DNA of 64,000 nucleotides. It comes from Lactobacillus sp. GTDB lineage: Bacteria; Bacillota; Bacilli; Lactobacillales; Lactobacillaceae. Shown one piece after another: positions 16,304 to 25,683 of the stretch. The DNA is taken from positions 1 to 64,000 of the forward strand of contig JALCDX010000003.1 in NCBI GenBank assembly GCA_022641965.1. Direction: 5' to 3'. A program made the translations under genes and the position numbers. Numbering within the stretch: the stretch's first letter is position 1; each line of letters opens with the position of its first letter. The notes below the pieces were generated by a model. The model saw nothing but the letters and a program-made list of their open reading frames with translations. It ran no database searches and was not told the DNA's origin.

Positions 16304-16995
16304 ATGAGTAAGAATTTTGCTTATGCTTTTAAAACTTCGCTGCCGGTACTGTTTGGCTATCTTTTTTTAGGAATCGGCTATGGCTTGTACATGCACAACC
16401 TCGGCTTCTCTTTTTGGTATCCGACCTTGATGGCAGCGACTATTTATGGTGGCTCAGTTGAGTTTGTCATTGCCAATATGCTAACGCAGCAATTTAATCC
16501 CTTGAATGTTTTGCTAATTACTGCCGTTGTTGGTTTTCGCCAGTTTTTCTATGGCATTTCGATGCTTAGAAATACCCAAAAACTGGTTGGCGAAAATTTG
16601 TGCTGATTTTCGCTCTGTCTGATGAAACTTTTGTGCTTAATTACTACACTAAAATTCCGCAGGAATATGATAAAACCAAGGTGATGACTTGGATTGCCGC
16701 GCTTGACTGGACCTACTGGGTGACAGGGGCGTTTCTAGGCGGCTTTGCAGGCAGCAGTTTGAATTTGCAAATTAAAGGGCTCGATTTTGTGATGACAGCC
16801 TTGTTTATTGTCTTAGCACTTGACCAAATTAGACATGAGAAAAATCATCTGAGTTCAATCAGCGGTTTTGTTGTAACTATCATTTGCTTGCTGCTTTTTG
16901 GCAAAACCTATTTCTTAATTCCAACGCTGCTGATTTTGGTCGTTGAATTTTACTTCATTTATAAGCAAAGAGCAAAGAAAGAAAATACCAAATGA
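16304..16995 (+). pseudogene. azlC: AzlC branched-chain amino acid exporter subunit, frameshifted
   Basis: The first part encodes the AzlC N-terminus (KTSLPVLFGYLFLGIGYGLY, VGFRQFFYGISML) and stops at 16606. The remainder (LIFALSDETFVLNYY) is in another frame. Adding one A to the A5 run at 16577-16581 restores PKTGWRKFVLIFALSDE-like sequence and a 230-residue AzlC, the normal size. AzlC with AzlD exports branched-chain amino acids and analogues. Its stop overlaps the azlD start, so loss of AzlC would also disturb coupling. Confidence 0.75.
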
Positions 16996-17321
16996 ATGTT
17001 GTTGAACGAATTATTACCATTGCGATTGCGTCGATAACCAATTTTTTAACCCGCTGTCTGCCGTTTGCTATTTTTAATGATAAAAAGACTAAAGCGCTGC
17101 CCTTTGTTGACGGTGTCGGGAAGTTTTTGCCGCCGGCTATCATGGCTATGCTGGTTGTTTACTGCTTTAGAAATGTCAATTTTTCGGCCCAGCCTTATGG
17201 TCTGCCAGAGTTAATTGCTAGCGCCTTGACCATTGCCGTTCATTTATGGCGCAAGAACATGTTTCTATCTTTATTTACCGGTACGATTAGTTACATCTTA
17301 TTGCTTAACTTTGTGTTTTAA
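16992..17321 (+). CDS. azlD: AzlD-family branched-chain amino acid transport subunit
   Basis: A 109-residue hydrophobic protein with three or four membrane segments and the motif TNFLTRCLPFAIF of AzlD. It overlaps azlC by four bases (ATGA). AzlD is the small partner of AzlC; with azlC broken, the transporter is probably inactive here. Confidence 0.82.
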   Translation: MNVVERIITIAIASITNFLTRCLPFAIFNDKKTKALPFVDGVGKFLPPAIMAMLVVYCFRNVNFSAQPYGLPELIASALTIAVHLWRKNMFLSLFTGTISYILLLNFVF

Positions 17322-17347
17322 TTGCTTCTGCTTTGATAATGAAAAGC

Positions 17348-17376
17348 AAAAAAGCCCGCCGCAGCGGACTTTTTTG
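17348..17376. terminator. Bidirectional terminator
   Basis: AAAAAAGCCCGC and GCGGACTTTTTT pair between convergent azlD and uraA. Confidence 0.8.
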
Positions 17377-17387
17377 TTTAACTTAAT

Positions 17388-18725
17388 TTAATTGAAGTGT
17401 TTTTGCTCACTAGCTTTGGCCCGGGCCCGGTTGCGCTCAGCCAAGGCTTTTTCACTAGCAGCTTGTTTTGGCAAAACCCAGTTCAGCAGCATGCCAATGA
17501 TGGTGGACAGAGCCACGCTGGTCAATTGGAAGGATCCCAGCTGCAAATATGCGCCGCCAATGCCGATGACTAAAATGACCGAAGCGATCAGCATATTGCA
17601 CTTTTGACCAAAGTCGATCTGGTCGTCAACCAGAATCTTCAACCCATTGGAAGCAATCGTCCCGAATAATAGGAAGGAAATGCCGCCGATAACTGGCATC
17701 GGGATTGATTCAATCAGCGCGGCCAGCTTGCCGACGCAGGAAAAGATGATGGCGCAAACAGCCGCTCCGGCTAAGACCCAAACTGAGTGAACTTTCGTCA
17801 TAGCTAAAACGCCGATGTTTTCGCCGTAAGAAGTGGTTGGCGGGCCGCCAATGAAACCGGCAATGATCGTCGACAGGCCATCACCCATTAAAGTACGGTG
17901 CAGGCCAGGATTTTTAAAGAAATTCCGTTTGGTTAATGAATTCAGTACCATGATGTGGCCCATGTGCTCAGTCATGGTGACAAAAGCGATCGGAGCCATG
18001 GTTAAAATCGCGGCTGGGTACCAGCGGAAATGGTAAGTAATTCCAGGTACTTGCAGGGCTGGCCAAGCAAACCAGGCAGCTTTAGCCACGCCGGAAAAAT
18101 CGACAATACCTAAGGCGCAGGAAAGCAGGTAGCCGCAAATTATGCCGAGCATGATTGAAACCAAGCTGGTAAAGCCTTTGAAGCACATTTGAAAGATTAA
18201 AGTCATGACCAAGGTGAAAATGGCGACCCCGAAGTAGGTCAAATCGTATTTTTGATTTTTCAGCATCGCGTCGTTAGCAGCGGTAGTTGCTAGCGACAAG
18301 CCGATAACAATGATAATCGGGCCGACGACAATTGGCGGCAGGACTTTATTGACCCAATCAGACCCGACGCGGCCGATGATGAGGGCCACGATCAAGTACA
18401 CCAGGCCAGAAGCAATTGCGCCTTGCGCAACGGCAGGGTAGCCATCCATTTTCATCAGGGCCTGCATGGTGGCAACGAAGGCAAAACTGGAACCCAGATA
18501 AGCTGGGATCTTGAACTTCGTGCAAAGCATGTGCACCAGGGTGCCGACGCCAGAAGACAAGAGGGCGATGCTCGGGCTGATCCCGATTAAGATTGGCACC
18601 AGGACAGTAGAGCCGAACATGGCGAACATGTGCTGCAGGGAGAGCAGGATGCCTTGGCCGAGTTTCGGCTTTTCATAAACGTCTAAGATCGCGTCTGGAT
18701 TGCGGAAAGGTTTTTCTTGACTCAT
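17388..18725 (-). CDS. uraA: Uracil permease (UraA/PyrP)
   Basis: A 445-residue member of the nucleobase-cation symporter-2 family, importing uracil with protons. It has about 12 to 14 membrane helices. Family motifs include [12 protein letters not shown] near the N-terminus and the substrate loop [16 protein letters not shown]. It overlaps pyrR by four bases and sits downstream of the PyrR attenuator, so uptake is repressed when UMP is high. Confidence 0.93.
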   Translation of the reverse strand: MSQEKPFRNPDAILDVYEKPKLGQGILLSLQHMFAMFGSTVLVPILIGISPSIALLSSGVGTLVHMLCTKFKIPAYLGSSFAFVATMQALMKMDGYPAVAQGAIASGLVYLIVALIIGRVGSDWVNKVLPPIVVGPIIIVIGLSLATTAANDAMLKNQKYDLTYFGVAIFTLVMTLIFQMCFKGFTSLVSIMLGIICGYLLSCALGIVDFSGVAKAAWFAWPALQVPGITYHFRWYPAAILTMAPIAFVTMTEHMGHIMVLNSLTKRNFFKNPGLHRTLMGDGLSTIIAGFIGGPPTTSYGENIGVLAMTKVHSVWVLAGAAVCAIIFSCVGKLAALIESIPMPVIGGISFLLFGTIASNGLKILVDDQIDFGQKCNMLIASVILVIGIGGAYLQLGSFQLTSVALSTIIGMLLNWVLPKQAASEKALAERNRARAKASEQKHFN

Positions 18726-19261
18726 GCTTGCTCCTTTCCGCTAGCAATGAAGATGCCATCACGGTGGTCAACTTCTTGCAGGCAAACTTGTACGTCTTCT
18801 GTTTTAGCAGTAGGGATGTTTTTGCCGATAAAATCTGGCCGAATTGGCAGCTCGCGGTGGCCGCGGTCAACCAAAATCGCCAGGTAAATCCGGGCAGGGC
18901 GGCCATGATCCATTAAAGCATCCATGGCTGCTCTGATTGTACGACCGGAGTAAAGGACATCATCAACCAGGACAAGATTTTTGCCATCAATGTCAAAATC
19001 TAAACCAGTTTGGCTGGCAGCCTGCTTTTCAGCATGGGTTAAGTCATCGCGGTAAGCGGTGATGTCTAAACTAGTAACCGGCACTTGTACCTGCTCAATT
19101 TTGGCTAGGTTGGCCGCCATTCGCTGGGCGAGGTACCAGCCTCGGGTTTTGATGCCGACCAAAGCAAGCTGATCAGTGCCTTTATTCCTTTCTACGACTT
19201 CATAGGTCATCCGCATCAAGGCGCGCTTGATGCCAGGACCGTCAAAAACTTGTTTGCTCAT
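18722..19261 (-). CDS. pyrR: PyrR, pyrimidine operon attenuation protein
   Basis: A 179-residue RNA-binding regulator with uracil phosphoribosyltransferase activity. The PRPP motif [20 protein letters not shown] and the N-terminal [13 protein letters not shown] are diagnostic. PyrR bound to UMP holds the leader anti-antiterminator and causes termination. It is the first gene after the attenuator and therefore autoregulated. Confidence 0.96.
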   Translation of the reverse strand: MSKQVFDGPGIKRALMRMTYEVVERNKGTDQLALVGIKTRGWYLAQRMAANLAKIEQVQVPVTSLDITAYRDDLTHAEKQAASQTGLDFDIDGKNLVLVDDVLYSGRTIRAAMDALMDHGRPARIYLAILVDRGHRELPIRPDFIGKNIPTAKTEDVQVCLQEVDHRDGIFIASGKEQA

Positions 19262-19292
19262 CGTTCGTCCTTTCTAACTATGATGACCCATG

Positions 19293-19458
19293 AAAAAAGA
19301 CCAGCCTGCACCAGTGTGCAAGTTGGTCTTTCTACTTGTGGGCAGGCTAAACGCCTGCCAAGCGGTAGATTTCCTTCTTAGCCTCACTGGACTAATTTTA
19401 AAGGTCATCGCTAACAGTTACCGCTTTTTATTAAACTGTTTTCCGAATTATTTGTCAA
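19293..19458 (-). promoter_or_regulatory. pyr promoter and PyrR attenuator
   Basis: On the minus strand, TTGACA (19453-19458), 17 bases, TTTAAT (19430-19435) is a strong promoter. The leader then holds AGTCCAGTGAGGCTAAGAAG (about 19374-19393), matching the PyrR-binding anti-antiterminator loop. A GC-rich hairpin (GGCAGGC/GCCTGCC, 19341-19359) and the terminator AGACCAACTTGCA, loop, CTGGTCTTTTTT (19293-19331) follow. This predicts UMP-dependent termination ahead of pyrR-uraA. Confidence 0.88.
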
Positions 19459-19465
19459 TGCCGGC

Positions 19466-20542
19466 TTAATTTGATTTAGGATCTGTTGGTACCTTGATCT
19501 TGCCAGAAATGATTTCCTTGCGAGCTTTTTGAACGGCTGCCCAAGATTTAGCACTTTGGTTGCCTTTCAAAACATAGGTCCCGTTGTGCTCCAAGCCGTA
19601 AACCAGGTGCTTGCCTCCAGGGAACTTGCCTTGGTGGGCTTTAGTGGCAACGTCTTCACAAACAGTGTCGCAGCCCTTCATGACTGAAGTCAAAGTGAAG
19701 TTTGATTTCTTGTGGTCAGAAGCGGTGTATTTGCCTAAAGGTGATTGGTCAGAGTCAACGCCGATTGCCCAAACTTTCTTGTCAGCAGGCTGCTTTTGGT
19801 TGATGTCCTTAGCTTCTTGGAAGAGGCCTTCACCAGCAGTCGCAGCTGCGTGCATGACGACATCAGCGCCGTTGGCGTACATGCTCTTGGCAATGATCTT
19901 GGCTTTGTCAACGCCGTTAAAGTTACCGACATAGTCATCGTAAACTTTGATCTTCTTGCCTTGAGCCTTGGCGCCATCTTTCACGCCCTTTAAAAAGCCA
20001 GCTTCGAAGAGGTTGATCACGGCATTGTGGCCGCCGCCGATGAAGCCAACTTTGTTGGTTTTGGTCGTGTAAGCGGCAGCGATCCCAGCCAGGTAGCAGG
20101 AGTCTTGACTCTTGAAAGTAGCAGAAACAACGTTCTTGCGCTTAACGACATTGTCGATTAACAGGAAGTTGGTGTTCGGGTGCTTCTTTGATTCGGACCG
20201 GATCGGGTCAGTCAATTCAATGCCGACGCCAACGATAGTTTTGTATTTGGCATTAATTGCCGATTCAATGTTTGGCACGTGGTCAGAAGCTGAACTTGAT
20301 TCAAAATAGTTGTAGCCGCCGTTTCCTTTGCGCAAACCGTACTTTTTACCGTAAGCCTTCAGGCCTTGCCAAGCAGATTGGTTGAAGGAGTGGTCATCCA
20401 CCCCAGTGTTGTTGGTAACCAAGGCAATTGAATCTTTGGTCGACTTGCCTTTGCTAGACGAAGTGCTGTTGGAGCAGGCTGATAAAATGAGGCCAGCTGC
20501 CAGCACGATGCCAGAAGCTTTAATAAATTGACTGAACTTCAC
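19466..20542 (-). CDS. BMP-family nucleoside-binding lipoprotein
   Basis: A 358-residue lipoprotein; the signal peptide ends in the lipobox LSACS. The mature part is a BmpA/Med-type periplasmic-binding fold with LVTNNTGVDDHSFNQSAWQG near its start and GADVVMHAAAT in the middle. Homologues bind purine nucleosides and feed an ABC importer, but no transporter genes lie alongside here. The gene ends 8 bases before the pyr promoter with no clear terminator, so some read-through into the pyr leader is possible. Confidence 0.85.
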   Translation of the reverse strand: MKFSQFIKASGIVLAAGLILSACSNSTSSSKGKSTKDSIALVTNNTGVDDHSFNQSAWQGLKAYGKKYGLRKGNGGYNYFESSSASDHVPNIESAINAKYKTIVGVGIELTDPIRSESKKHPNTNFLLIDNVVKRKNVVSATFKSQDSCYLAGIAAAYTTKTNKVGFIGGGHNAVINLFEAGFLKGVKDGAKAQGKKIKVYDDYVGNFNGVDKAKIIAKSMYANGADVVMHAAATAGEGLFQEAKDINQKQPADKKVWAIGVDSDQSPLGKYTASDHKKSNFTLTSVMKGCDTVCEDVATKAHQGKFPGGKHLVYGLEHNGTYVLKGNQSAKSWAAVQKARKEIISGKIKVPTDPKSN

Positions 20543-20637
20543 CGTTCGTTCCTCCTAAAAAATTAAAACATACTAGTCTAAGTTAAGTTTACCTTGTTCG
20601 AATGATTTTTAGAATGAAAATCTTGCATGAAAAAAAT

Positions 20638-20673
20638 AAAAAAGCGCTTAGGATAACCTAAGCACTTAAAAAT
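20638..20673 (-). terminator. Terminator of the PAP2 gene
   Basis: AAGCGCTTAGG pairs with CCTAAGCACTT, flanked by A and T runs on both sides. It can end the PAP2 transcript before the BMP gene. Confidence 0.75.
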
Positions 20674-20684
20674 AAACTTCGTTT

Positions 20685-21278
20685 TTAATGAATAATCGCT
20701 AGCAAAATTTGCCAGATCCAAATTGAAATCGAGCTGCAGGCGAAGCCCAATAAAGCTGCGCCAACTAAATCAGCTGGATAGTGCGCACCGGCATCTAGAC
20801 GGGCAAAGGCAATGGTCAGCCCCAAAATGATCAACCCGGCCAGCAGAGCACCTGAGAGCTGACTGCCAAAGAGCGTCCAGACGATGATAATCATCGTGGT
20901 AGCCCCTAAAATGTGGCCAGAAGGGAAGGACCAGCCGGTTTTTGTCTCAGCGTGGTTGTAAGGGCGCTGGCGCTTAATTAAATGCTTAACCGCAATGCCG
21001 CATAAGTCAGCAAAAGCCAAAGTGCCAAGTGCCCAAGCGGCTGCCAAAAATTGACCGCCCAGGATTAAGACGACGGCTAGCAGGCAGTCCCAAAGAACCA
21101 TTAATTTGGGCGCAAAAATTAAAGACAAAGCCCGGCTGAACGGCTTTTCTTCGCGCACGAACAGGCGTCTTTGCAATAAACGATCGATCACTAAAAAATG
21201 CTTGGAATTGGCAACACTGTATGCCAGCCCGCTAAAAGCAGCCGCCGCAGCCACGAAAATGCCCAGAAAAATTGTCAT
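20685..21278 (-). CDS. PAP2-family membrane phosphatase
   Basis: A 197-residue integral membrane enzyme with five or six helices. The phosphatase motifs are all present: KRQRPYNH (C1), FPSGH (C2) and RLDAGAHYPADLVG (C3), giving the catalytic histidines. Such proteins dephosphorylate undecaprenyl pyrophosphate, phosphatidylglycerophosphate or related lipids at the membrane; the exact substrate is not clear. It stands as a single gene. Confidence 0.87.
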   Translation of the reverse strand: MTIFLGIFVAAAAAFSGLAYSVANSKHFLVIDRLLQRRLFVREEKPFSRALSLIFAPKLMVLWDCLLAVVLILGGQFLAAAWALGTLAFADLCGIAVKHLIKRQRPYNHAETKTGWSFPSGHILGATTMIIIVWTLFGSQLSGALLAGLIILGLTIAFARLDAGAHYPADLVGAALLGFACSSISIWIWQILLAIIH

Positions 21279-21428
21279 CTTTTTAAATTACCAGCGCATC
21301 TTTCCTAATTTAACTCACTTTTCTGCCAGCGCTAATTATAGCTGAAAACAGGGTGCAAGTGGTAATTGTCGCTTAATTTTAGCAATTATTAAGAAATGTG
21401 GCAATCAGCGGCGAAAGGGTACAAAGCA

Positions 21429-21510
21429 TGCTATAATAAAATCTGAATCTAGAAGAATTCATAACGCACAAAAGTCACCGTCTGACTGTTAGACGATGGC
21501 TTTTGTTTTT
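21429..21510 (+). ncRNA. Orphan antitoxin-like RNA, tandem copy of locus B RNA II
   Basis: AAAGCATGCTATAAT (extended -10, TATAAT 21432-21437) is the same promoter as in locus B. An RNA from about 21444 carries ATTCATAACGCACAAAAG and ends at CACCGTCT, loop, AGACGATGGCTTTTGTTTTT (to 21510). No toxin lies between it and the next promoter. Its targeting part (CTGAATCTAGAAGAATTC) differs from locus B, so it may guard against another toxin or be a leftover. Confidence 0.65.
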
Positions 21511-21552
21511 CCAAATGACAATACGTTAATGATGAATAATATTGTTAAAGCA

Positions 21553-21636
21553 TGCTATAATAAAAATGCAACGAAGCCAAGAGGTTGCATAACGCACAAA
21601 AGCCACCGTCTGTACCGAAGACGATGGCTTTTTATG
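21553..21636 (+). ncRNA. Antisense antitoxin RNA (RNA II-like), locus B
   Basis: Extended -10 TGCTATAAT (21553-21561); start near 21568; end at the hairpin AAAAGCCACCGTCT, loop, AGACGATGGCTTTTT (21598-21633). CGAAGCCAAGAG and CATAACGCAC repeat the toxin start region at 21761-21788 (CGAAGCCAAGAG, CATAGCGCAC), so two separate blocks can pair. Confidence 0.75.
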
Positions 21637-21676
21637 TCAGCAGACATAATGTGTGCAGCTAAATGGCAGTCGAATG

Positions 21677-21781
21677 TCATTTGCGGTGATGATTTAGCCA
21701 CCCATCAAACAAGCACAGGACAATTCCTACGACTGTTCCGACTATGATCGGGCAAATGATCGAAGCCAAGAGACTATTCAT
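21677..21781 (-). CDS. Fst/Lpt-family type I toxin peptide, locus B
   Basis: A 34-residue peptide starting MNSLLASIICPIIVGTVVGI, with LCLFDGWLNHHRK at the end. The usual Ala before Pro is Cys here. The helix and charged tail match Fst. The leader pairs CCTCC with GGAGG just before the start, and TGATACAAT upstream is the likely extended -10. It converges on the antisense RNA at 21568-21636. Confidence 0.83.
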   Translation of the reverse strand: MNSLLASIICPIIVGTVVGIVLCLFDGWLNHHRK

Positions 21782-21915
21782 AGCGCACTCACCTCCTTTG
21801 GAGGCCAGCTGCCGCTCTTAATTGTATCAAAAAGAAGGGCGCTATTTTGACAGCTTTTAGTGTTAATTTATGCTATACTTAAATTGCAATCAGTAGGTGT
21901 GTGAGCTAATGGCAA

Positions 21916-22002
21916 CTATTGCTTATCACTTCTATGATTGTTCAACCGTTAATCAAGTAGCGATAATGCTACACCAACAATAATCGGGGCAATGATATAT
22001 TG
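21916..22002 (-). pseudogene. Remnant of an Fst-type toxin, locus C
   Basis: The minus strand encodes YIIAPIIVGVALSLLD, a stop, then RLNNHRSDKQ and a second stop. This is the core and tail of an Fst toxin with a premature TAA (21949-21951). The start, leader and ribosome site are gone. A hairpin with AATGCT and AGCATTTTTC (22007-22036) now abuts the truncated 5' end, so a deletion fused toxin and terminator. TGCTATACT at 21871-21879 is a leftover promoter on the plus strand. Confidence 0.7.
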
Positions 22003-22074
22003 AGAAGAATGCTGTCTTTTCGAAGTTAGCATTTTTCTTGGGCGAAAGCATATTGTACAGGTAAGAACAGTTTA

Positions 22075-22177
22075 GTGACAAATAAAATGTACAATGTTAA
22101 AATGAATTTGGATAGTTAATAAGTTTTTCATAGCTCAAAAAGCATTACCTTTAGCGTGTAAGGTAATGCTTTTTTAT
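22075..22177 (+). ncRNA. Antisense antitoxin RNA (RNA II-like), locus D
   Basis: GTGACA (22075-22080), 17 bases, TAAAAT (22098-22103) is the promoter. The RNA ends at AAGCATTACCTT, loop, AAGGTAATGCTTTTTT (22138-22176). AGTTAATAAGTTTTTCATAG (from 22114) repeats the toxin start region at 22297-22321 with single-base differences. Confidence 0.77.
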
Positions 22178-22221
22178 CGCTAACTAAAAAAAGAAAGCGT
22201 TGAGGGCTAAAGATGACTATT

Positions 22222-22314
22222 TCAATGGTGGTGATTATTTAGCCAGTAATCAAATAATGACAGCATTATCCCCACAATGAGTGGAGCCACTATTGAAGTT
22301 AATAAGTTTTCCAT
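22222..22314 (-). CDS. Fst/Lpt-family type I toxin peptide, locus D
   Basis: A 30-residue peptide, MENLLTSIVAPLIVGIMLSL, ending FDYWLNNHHH. It is the most typical Fst-like peptide of the window. CCTCCCATTGAAAGGAGG before the start forms the ribosome-site hairpin. TGATATAAT upstream (minus strand, near 22360) is its promoter. The convergent antisense RNA is directly downstream. Confidence 0.87.
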   Translation of the reverse strand: MENLLTSIVAPLIVGIMLSLFDYWLNNHHH

Positions 22315-22468
22315 TAGCTCACCTCCTTTCAATGGGAGGCATAGTCATCTTTCAAATTATATCAAAATCCTAGGGTAGAAAATGAGTAAAAACCTAAAAA
22401 TAGAATTTAACCAACATTACTAGTTCAGTTGCGATTGAGGTTAAAACGAGTATAATCTTTATTGTTAT

Positions 22469-22557
22469 GGAAGGTTGGCAGAGTGGTAATGCACCGGACT
22501 CGAAATCCGGCGAACCAAGTTGTACTTGGCGCGCAGGTTCAAATCCTGTACCTTCCT
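22469..22557 (+). tRNA. tRNA-Ser (anticodon CGA)
   Basis: The acceptor GGAAGGT pairs with ACCTTCC. The D-arm TGGCAGAGTGGTAATGCA, anticodon stem CCGGA-CTCGAAA-TCCGG, a long variable arm (ACCAAGTTGTACTTGG) and the T-arm CAGGTTCAAATCCTG are clear. The anticodon CGA and long variable arm give tRNA-Ser for UCG. CCA is not encoded. A TATAAT at 22451 lies just upstream. Confidence 0.93.
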
Positions 22558-22563
22558 TAGATA

Positions 22564-22596
22564 AACCGCTTAACTGCAAGGTTAGGCGGTTTTTGT
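22564..22596 (+). terminator. tRNA-Ser terminator
   Basis: AACCGCTTAAC and GTTAGGCGGTTTTTG form a hairpin with a U-tract right after the tRNA. Confidence 0.75.
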
Positions 22597-22601
22597 TTGC
22601 T

Positions 22602-22690
22602 TTAATGCAATTGTTGCAGGTGACGAGGTTGCATTAAGATAATGTAGTAGCTAGGCAGCATCTCGGGAAGGACTTCCGGCATGCTTTTTG
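22602..22690 (+). other. Inverted repeat and terminator-like hairpin in a gene-free stretch
   Basis: TTAATGCAA (22602-22610) is inverted at TTGCATTAA (22629-22637). Then AGCAT, CGGGAAG, CTTCCG, ATGCTTTTTG (22657-22690) forms a terminator. No gene or toxin is seen. It could be a relic RNA unit. The rest of the stretch to 22898 is AT-rich and holds the adhesin promoter. Confidence 0.35.
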
Positions 22691-22824
22691 TTTGCAGTGC
22701 TTTTGAAAAACACAAGCAATTAAACTTTGGCTTTTACAAAGATATATAATTATGTAATTTAAAACAAGGAGTCATGTGTTTGGGAACGCTTTATATATCA
22801 CGGAAAAAAGCCAAAATTTATTAC

Positions 22825-22853
22825 TTGCAAAATAACTTAAGCATCGTTATTAT
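22825..22853 (+). promoter_or_regulatory. Adhesin promoter
   Basis: TTGCAA (22825-22830), 17 bases, TATTAT (22848-22853), about 45 bases before the start codon. AGGGAG gives the ribosome site. Confidence 0.55.
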
Positions 22854-22898
22854 ATAGACGATGAATGTGAAAGAGATCAGCTTAGGGAGATAATAATT

Positions 22899-25598
22899 AT
22901 GTTTGGAAAATTTAATCACGATCAACCTAAACTTTTAGATAAAAGCGAAGGTATTCAACATTTTAGTTTAAGAAAATTATCTGTTGGTTTGGCATCGGTT
23001 GCGCTGGCAACGACATTTTTGGTTGCTGGACCAGGGCAAGCAAAAGCTGAAACGACTGACAGCAGTCAGCAAGCAGGACAGAGTACTGTTGTTGAGAAGA
23101 ACGATGATTCTTCTAATACTGCTTCTGATGCTTCAAAGCCAGCTGTTTCAACTAAAAAAGCCGGTTCTGCTGTAGCAACAGCGCAGGGCACTAAAGAAGA
23201 CGCAGCAAACAAGAATGAAGAGTCAACTGTTACCCAACCTGTAGCTGAATCAAAGAACAAAAATCCGCAGCCACAAACGAATAAGTTAGAAACTCCTCAA
23301 GTTCAAAACGGTAATGTGTCTAACGCAACTGGGGGGGGTAAATGAAGGAGCAAAAGAACAATCGAATGATGCTGCTAAATCCAAAGACAGTGCAACTAAA
23401 GGAAAACTTGTAACAGAAGCACTTCTTAAAGCTTCTTTGAAAGCACAGCAAGAACCAGCAGATCCTAATAAAACATATACTAACCAAGTAATCCTTTGGG
23501 ATGTAGATGTGAATAAACAAGTTGGCGAGACTCACGAAATAAGTGGTAAGGCTGGAGAAAGCAAGTCTGTCACATTAACTATTCCAGCAAACTACCACCG
23601 AGACCATGATGAGCAAAATGAGCAGCATACAACAGACAGAACATATACAAAATCCTTTAAGATTGAATCGGATTCTAAGTTGAGCACACAGCGTGTGAAC
23701 ATAGCCCAAGATACCCAATTGGTAAATTATGGCGTCAAGCATGAACTGGATATTTCTTTTGACTATGATGCCTATGATGTTAATTATGATGCAAACGATT
23801 TACCTGTTTCCGTAACTAAGACGGGACAAGTTGCACCAAGCATTGATTTTGGTCACTTTATTCTGACTTATACTGGAGATGAAGTATCGAATCTTGATAA
23901 CACCACAGTACTGAGAAAGGGTACCTGGTCTTGGTTCAAATTGCCAGAAACTGTTTCTCAAGATAAAACCCATAATGATTTGCAAAATGATATAAATAAT
24001 GAGGAATACGATGAGCAGGGTCAACTCAATTTAAAATCGATTAACTATACATCAACAGACTTGGATAGAAGTGTTTTTGAGAAGGTCTTAAACCAAAGCA
24101 TTATTAGTAACGATGGACACTTGAATTTGGCACTTCCGGGGTCTATAGACTACAGTACCTACGAAGCTAAGTATGCTGATAGTATTTTGCCTTCAGGCAA
24201 TGGTGACTATTATTTTGGCTCATTTAATCAATACATTCCAACAATTGGTAACCACAATCCAGAGAATCCTCTGTATAGTAGAATCACTACTTCAGGAAAT
24301 TCAAACTTAGTAGATGCTACGAAAGCTGCCTTTGAATATGGAGCTGGTTTTGTTTCAATTTTGAGTAAAACAAATAATAATGGTGTACTTGGCAATACTT
24401 GGGCTACAACTGACAATGGTGCTAAGAGTACATTTCGTGTTCACTTTAACTACTATAGAATGCCAGAATGCCAAAAATTGTTCCGATTGATGAAAACGGT
24501 AATGTAATTACAGAAGCTCCAGAAAATCATCTGAAATCTATTGCCTGGTCATATGTTTATAACATAGACGACTTTAGTAAAGTGAAATATGCCCCATTTT
24601 ATGGCTATGGAAGTATTAGCGGCTCATTTGAATTAGATTTACGTCCATGGCTTGATCATGGCTATACACTGGGAAACAGTGATGAGCAAAAATCAGCTTT
24701 AGAAAAAGCACTAAAAAGATTGAATTATAAGGATAAATCTGAATCCGAAATTGCTGATGCAGCCAATGGAGCCATAGTTCCTAAATCCACTTCAAACGTT
24801 GCAAATACCCCAAATAATGTCTTTATTGTAGATAATCCAACTGACGGGGATTATTACTACTGGATTGATTCGTCAAGCGCTCATTTTGGTTATCAATCAG
24901 TTGCTAATGCTAATAATGGCCCTGAAAAGGATACAGGCCTTGCTTCTCCTATTTATATTATGCTAAAGGTCAACCCACAACAGCCTGTGGATCCAGGAAC
25001 CCCAACAACTCCAACTACCGAACCAGTTACGGATTCAAAGACCATCACTCGTACAATCAACGTTGTTGATCCAACTACTGGCGAAACAACTACAACTAAG
25101 CAAACTGTTACCTTGACTCGGTCTGGTACTAAGAACACAACGACCGGTGAAACCACTTGGGGCGACTGGAGCACTGGTGAATGGCCTAAATTCGATGCCC
25201 CTGAATTTAAAGGCTACACTCCAAGCCAAGCTATTGTGCCAGATCAAACCGTTACTGCTGACACCCAAGATGTCACGATCACGATTACCTACACGAAGGA
25301 CAAGACTGATCAAGGTGGCAAGACTGATAAAGGCGACAAGAACGACAAAGGTGGTTCCAATACTAATCGCGGCACCACTGGTAAAACCACCATTTCGAAT
25401 GGTAATACCAATCACACTCGGACAGCTGGTGTTTCAACTATCGCTGGTCATCAAGGCTTGACAGTCAAGGCACAGCCTAAACAACAAGCCTTACCGCAAA
25501 CCAATGGTGAAAATAACTTTGCTATCTTTGGCTGGTTAGCTGCCGGCTTGTCAGCACTGTTTGGCCTAGCTGGCATCAAACGCCGCAAGCATGAATAA
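22899..25598 (+). pseudogene. YSIRK/LPxTG mucus-binding-type adhesin, two frameshifts
   Basis: Three overlapping frames form one 896-residue surface protein when two lesions are undone. The N-terminus has a YSIRK-type signal (FSLRKLSVGLASVALATTFL) and a Ser/Lys/Glu-rich linker. The first break is a G8 run at 23331-23338; seven Gs would give NATGGVNEG. The second is an exact 8-bp tandem duplication, AGAATGCC twice (24459-24474). The C-terminal part has a Mub-like repeat (TITRTINVVDPTTGETTTTK) and the sortase signal LPQTNG with a membrane helix and RRKHE. Both lesions are slippage-prone, so phase variation is possible. Confidence 0.82.
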
Positions 25599-25638
25599 AA
25601 TGAGTCCCCTAAGCTTAATTCATGCGTTTAAATAAAGT

Positions 25639-25676
25639 GAAAGCACTATCTGTTGCAAGGATAGTGCTTTTATTTG
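25639..25676 (+). terminator. Adhesin terminator
   Basis: AAGCACTATC, loop, GATAGTGCTTTTATTTG. The same stem recurs in the type I RNA terminators of loci A and E, but no promoter precedes it here. Confidence 0.8.
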
Positions 25677-25683
25677 TTTATCG

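Noticed and set aside
25639..25676. A further orphan antitoxin RNA after the adhesin
   Set aside because: The hairpin matches those of loci A and E, but no promoter or toxin-start repeat precedes it; it is best read as the adhesin terminator.
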